Part shown: positions 63,027-64,000 of the stretch, one piece after another
Position numbering within the stretch: position 1 is the first letter of the stretch
Layout of the letters: every line of letters starts with the position of its first letter
Assembly (NCBI RefSeq): GCF_000189775.2
Contig: NC_015555.1
Location: 2,305,001 to 2,369,000 of the forward strand
DNA: 64,000 nucleotides
Direction: 5' to 3'
DNA from: Thermoanaerobacterium xylanolyticum LX-11
GTDB taxonomy: Bacteria; Bacillota; Thermoanaerobacteria; Thermoanaerobacterales; Thermoanaerobacteraceae
Notes under the pieces: model-generated
The model's input: the letters and a program-made list of their open reading frames with translations, nothing else
Database searches by the model: none
What the model was told of the DNA's origin: nothing
Translations under genes and position numbers: made by a program

Positions 63027-64000
63027 CTATTGTTGATTTAAAAGCTCAATTGCCTTGTCAAGCTGTGCATCGTTTCTAAGTGTCAAACCGTAGAAGTATG
63101 AAAGTGCATCGACAGTTCCTCTATCCATGACACCTGTTGCTGGAATTCCTGCGTATTTTTGAAAGCTTATAAGTGCATCGTATGTGTCATTGCCAAAGTA
63201 CCCATTTGGCTCACCTTTGTAGTAGCCTAAAAGACTTAAGTACGACTGCAAAAGCTTCACATTGTAACCTGTATCGCCTTTTTTTACATCATTTATGTAT
63301 ATAAGCTGAGGCAAAAACACTCTGCTGTCATTGACTTCCACATCAGGTTTAAGCCCTACTCCGTTTATGGAGCGGCCAGATGGAAGCAAATACTTCGCGA
63401 TTGTAAGCTTCATGCCACTGCCATCAGAAAATGGAAATACCTCTTGCACTGTCCCTTTGCCATAGGAATTTTCCCCTACAAGAATTCCCGCCTTTGTGTC
63501 TTGTATTGCACCAGATAGTATTTCCGCAGCAGATGCAGTGTTTCCATTTATGAGAACTGCTATCTTGTACTTAGGGTTTTTTAAATATGAATAGTACGTT
63601 TCATTTCCGCTGTTCATGGCAACAGTTACAACAGGGCCTGCCGGCACGAAATAGCCAGCTACATCTACAGCCTCTTGAAGGTATCCGCCAGGATTATCCC
63701 TTAAATCTATGACAAGCTTCTTTATATTATTTTGGTCCATGTAATCAAGAGCCTTTGAAACATTGTCATAAGTGTTTCCATTAAACTCACTTATGCTTAT
63801 GTATCCAACACCGTTTATTATTTTATATGTGACAGGATTTATGCTTATTACATCCCTTACAAGCTTGTATTCAACGGTCTTTCCGTTTGCAAGAAAGTCG
63901 ATGGTGACAGTTGTGCCTTTATCACCTTTTATGAGGTTTGTGACATCTGCAATGTCCATGCCTTTTACGTCTTTGCCGTCGACAGACTCTACTATGTAAC
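63027..64000 (-). CDS. ctpA: Carboxy-terminal processing protease (5' end beyond window)
   Basis: The frame is open through base 64000, so the N-terminus is missing; about 324 codons are present. A PDZ domain end (VESVDGKDVKGMD) leads into an S41 peptidase domain with the catalytic Ser in GNTASAAEILSGA and Lys in SYGKGTVQ. A C-terminal peptidoglycan-binding-like domain (DTGYNVKLLQSYLSLLGYY) follows. It acts outside the membrane on protein C-termini. Confidence 0.94.
   Translation of the reverse strand, partial: YIVESVDGKDVKGMDIADVTNLIKGDKGTTVTIDFLANGKTVEYKLVRDVISINPVTYKIINGVGYISISEFNGNTYDNVSKALDYMDQNNIKKLVIDLRDNPGGYLQEAVDVAGYFVPAGPVVTVAMNSGNETYYSYLKNPKYKIAVLINGNTASAAEILSGAIQDTKAGILVGENSYGKGTVQEVFPFSDGSGMKLTIAKYLLPSGRSINGVGLKPDVEVNDSRVFLPQLIYINDVKKGDTGYNVKLLQSYLSLLGYYKGEPNGYFGNDTYDALISFQKYAGIPATGVMDRGTVDALSYFYGLTLRNDAQLDKAIELLNQQ

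Overview
The window looks like a low-GC, anaerobic, thermophilic Firmicute of the genus Thermoanaerobacterium. The 806-residue GH116 protein carries Glu441, His507, Asp452 and Asp593 at exactly the positions described for the structurally characterised T. xylanolyticum enzyme TxGH116, and the S-layer-homology proteins, AT-rich promoters and TTG/GTG starts fit. This is an assignment from memory; no search was run.

Layout. 1-3.3 kb: a heterodimeric ABC exporter, cut by the window edge. 3.8-20.3 kb: a beta-1,3-glucan (laminarin-type) utilisation locus on the minus strand: GH81, GH116 lipoprotein, GH1, an ABC sugar importer (two permeases and a binding lipoprotein), a LacI-family repressor, and a 1513-residue S-layer-anchored GH16 enzyme. 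A sigma-A promoter and palindromic operators (core AACACGTGTT) mark the transporter operon and the repressor gene. 20.3-30.9 kb: a mobile-element graveyard (IS110, IS630 and ISLre2 relics, a frameshifted transposase, one intact IS4-superfamily element, two group II intron fragments) around a double-frameshifted second binding protein and one intact chemotaxis receptor. The promoter and two LacI operators that probably served that binding protein are now stranded 2-2.6 kb upstream of it. 30.9-34.5 kb: a fructose PTS operon. 34.6-35.6 kb: a lone replication-initiator-like gene with internal dyads. 35.6-46.7 kb: surface-polymer glycosylation genes (GT-C and GT2 transferases, GtrA, DUF2304, SMR-like protein), a Uma2 nuclease and a two-component system. 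46.9-53 kb: an S-layer-like protein, a DUF4127 protein, a polysaccharide deacetylase and a broken acyltransferase. 53-58.8 kb: pyrG and a PHP phosphatase interleaved with toxin-antitoxin modules (MntA/HepT, MNT/HEPN, Phd-like/HicA-like). 58.8-64 kb: serA, a class V aminotransferase, glycerate kinase and a partial ctpA.

Best candidates for something new. (1) At 55.84-56.08 kb a 36-codon gene faces a short opposite-strand RNA. They share a bidirectional terminator, a 16-nt complementary direct repeat covers the start codon, and a 5' hairpin hides the Shine-Dalgarno. This is the layout of the pAD1 par (Fst) type I toxin-antitoxin system, with an unrelated peptide. (2) Three copies of TGTGTGA-N4-(T/C)GTGTGA lie exactly 32 bp from a -10 hexamer, before the response regulator and before two GT-C glycosyltransferases, which suggests a small regulon. 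(3) Two long cruciform-like intergenic elements lie at 41.8 and 62.8 kb. (4) A small structured RNA with its own terminator lies at 57.9 kb.
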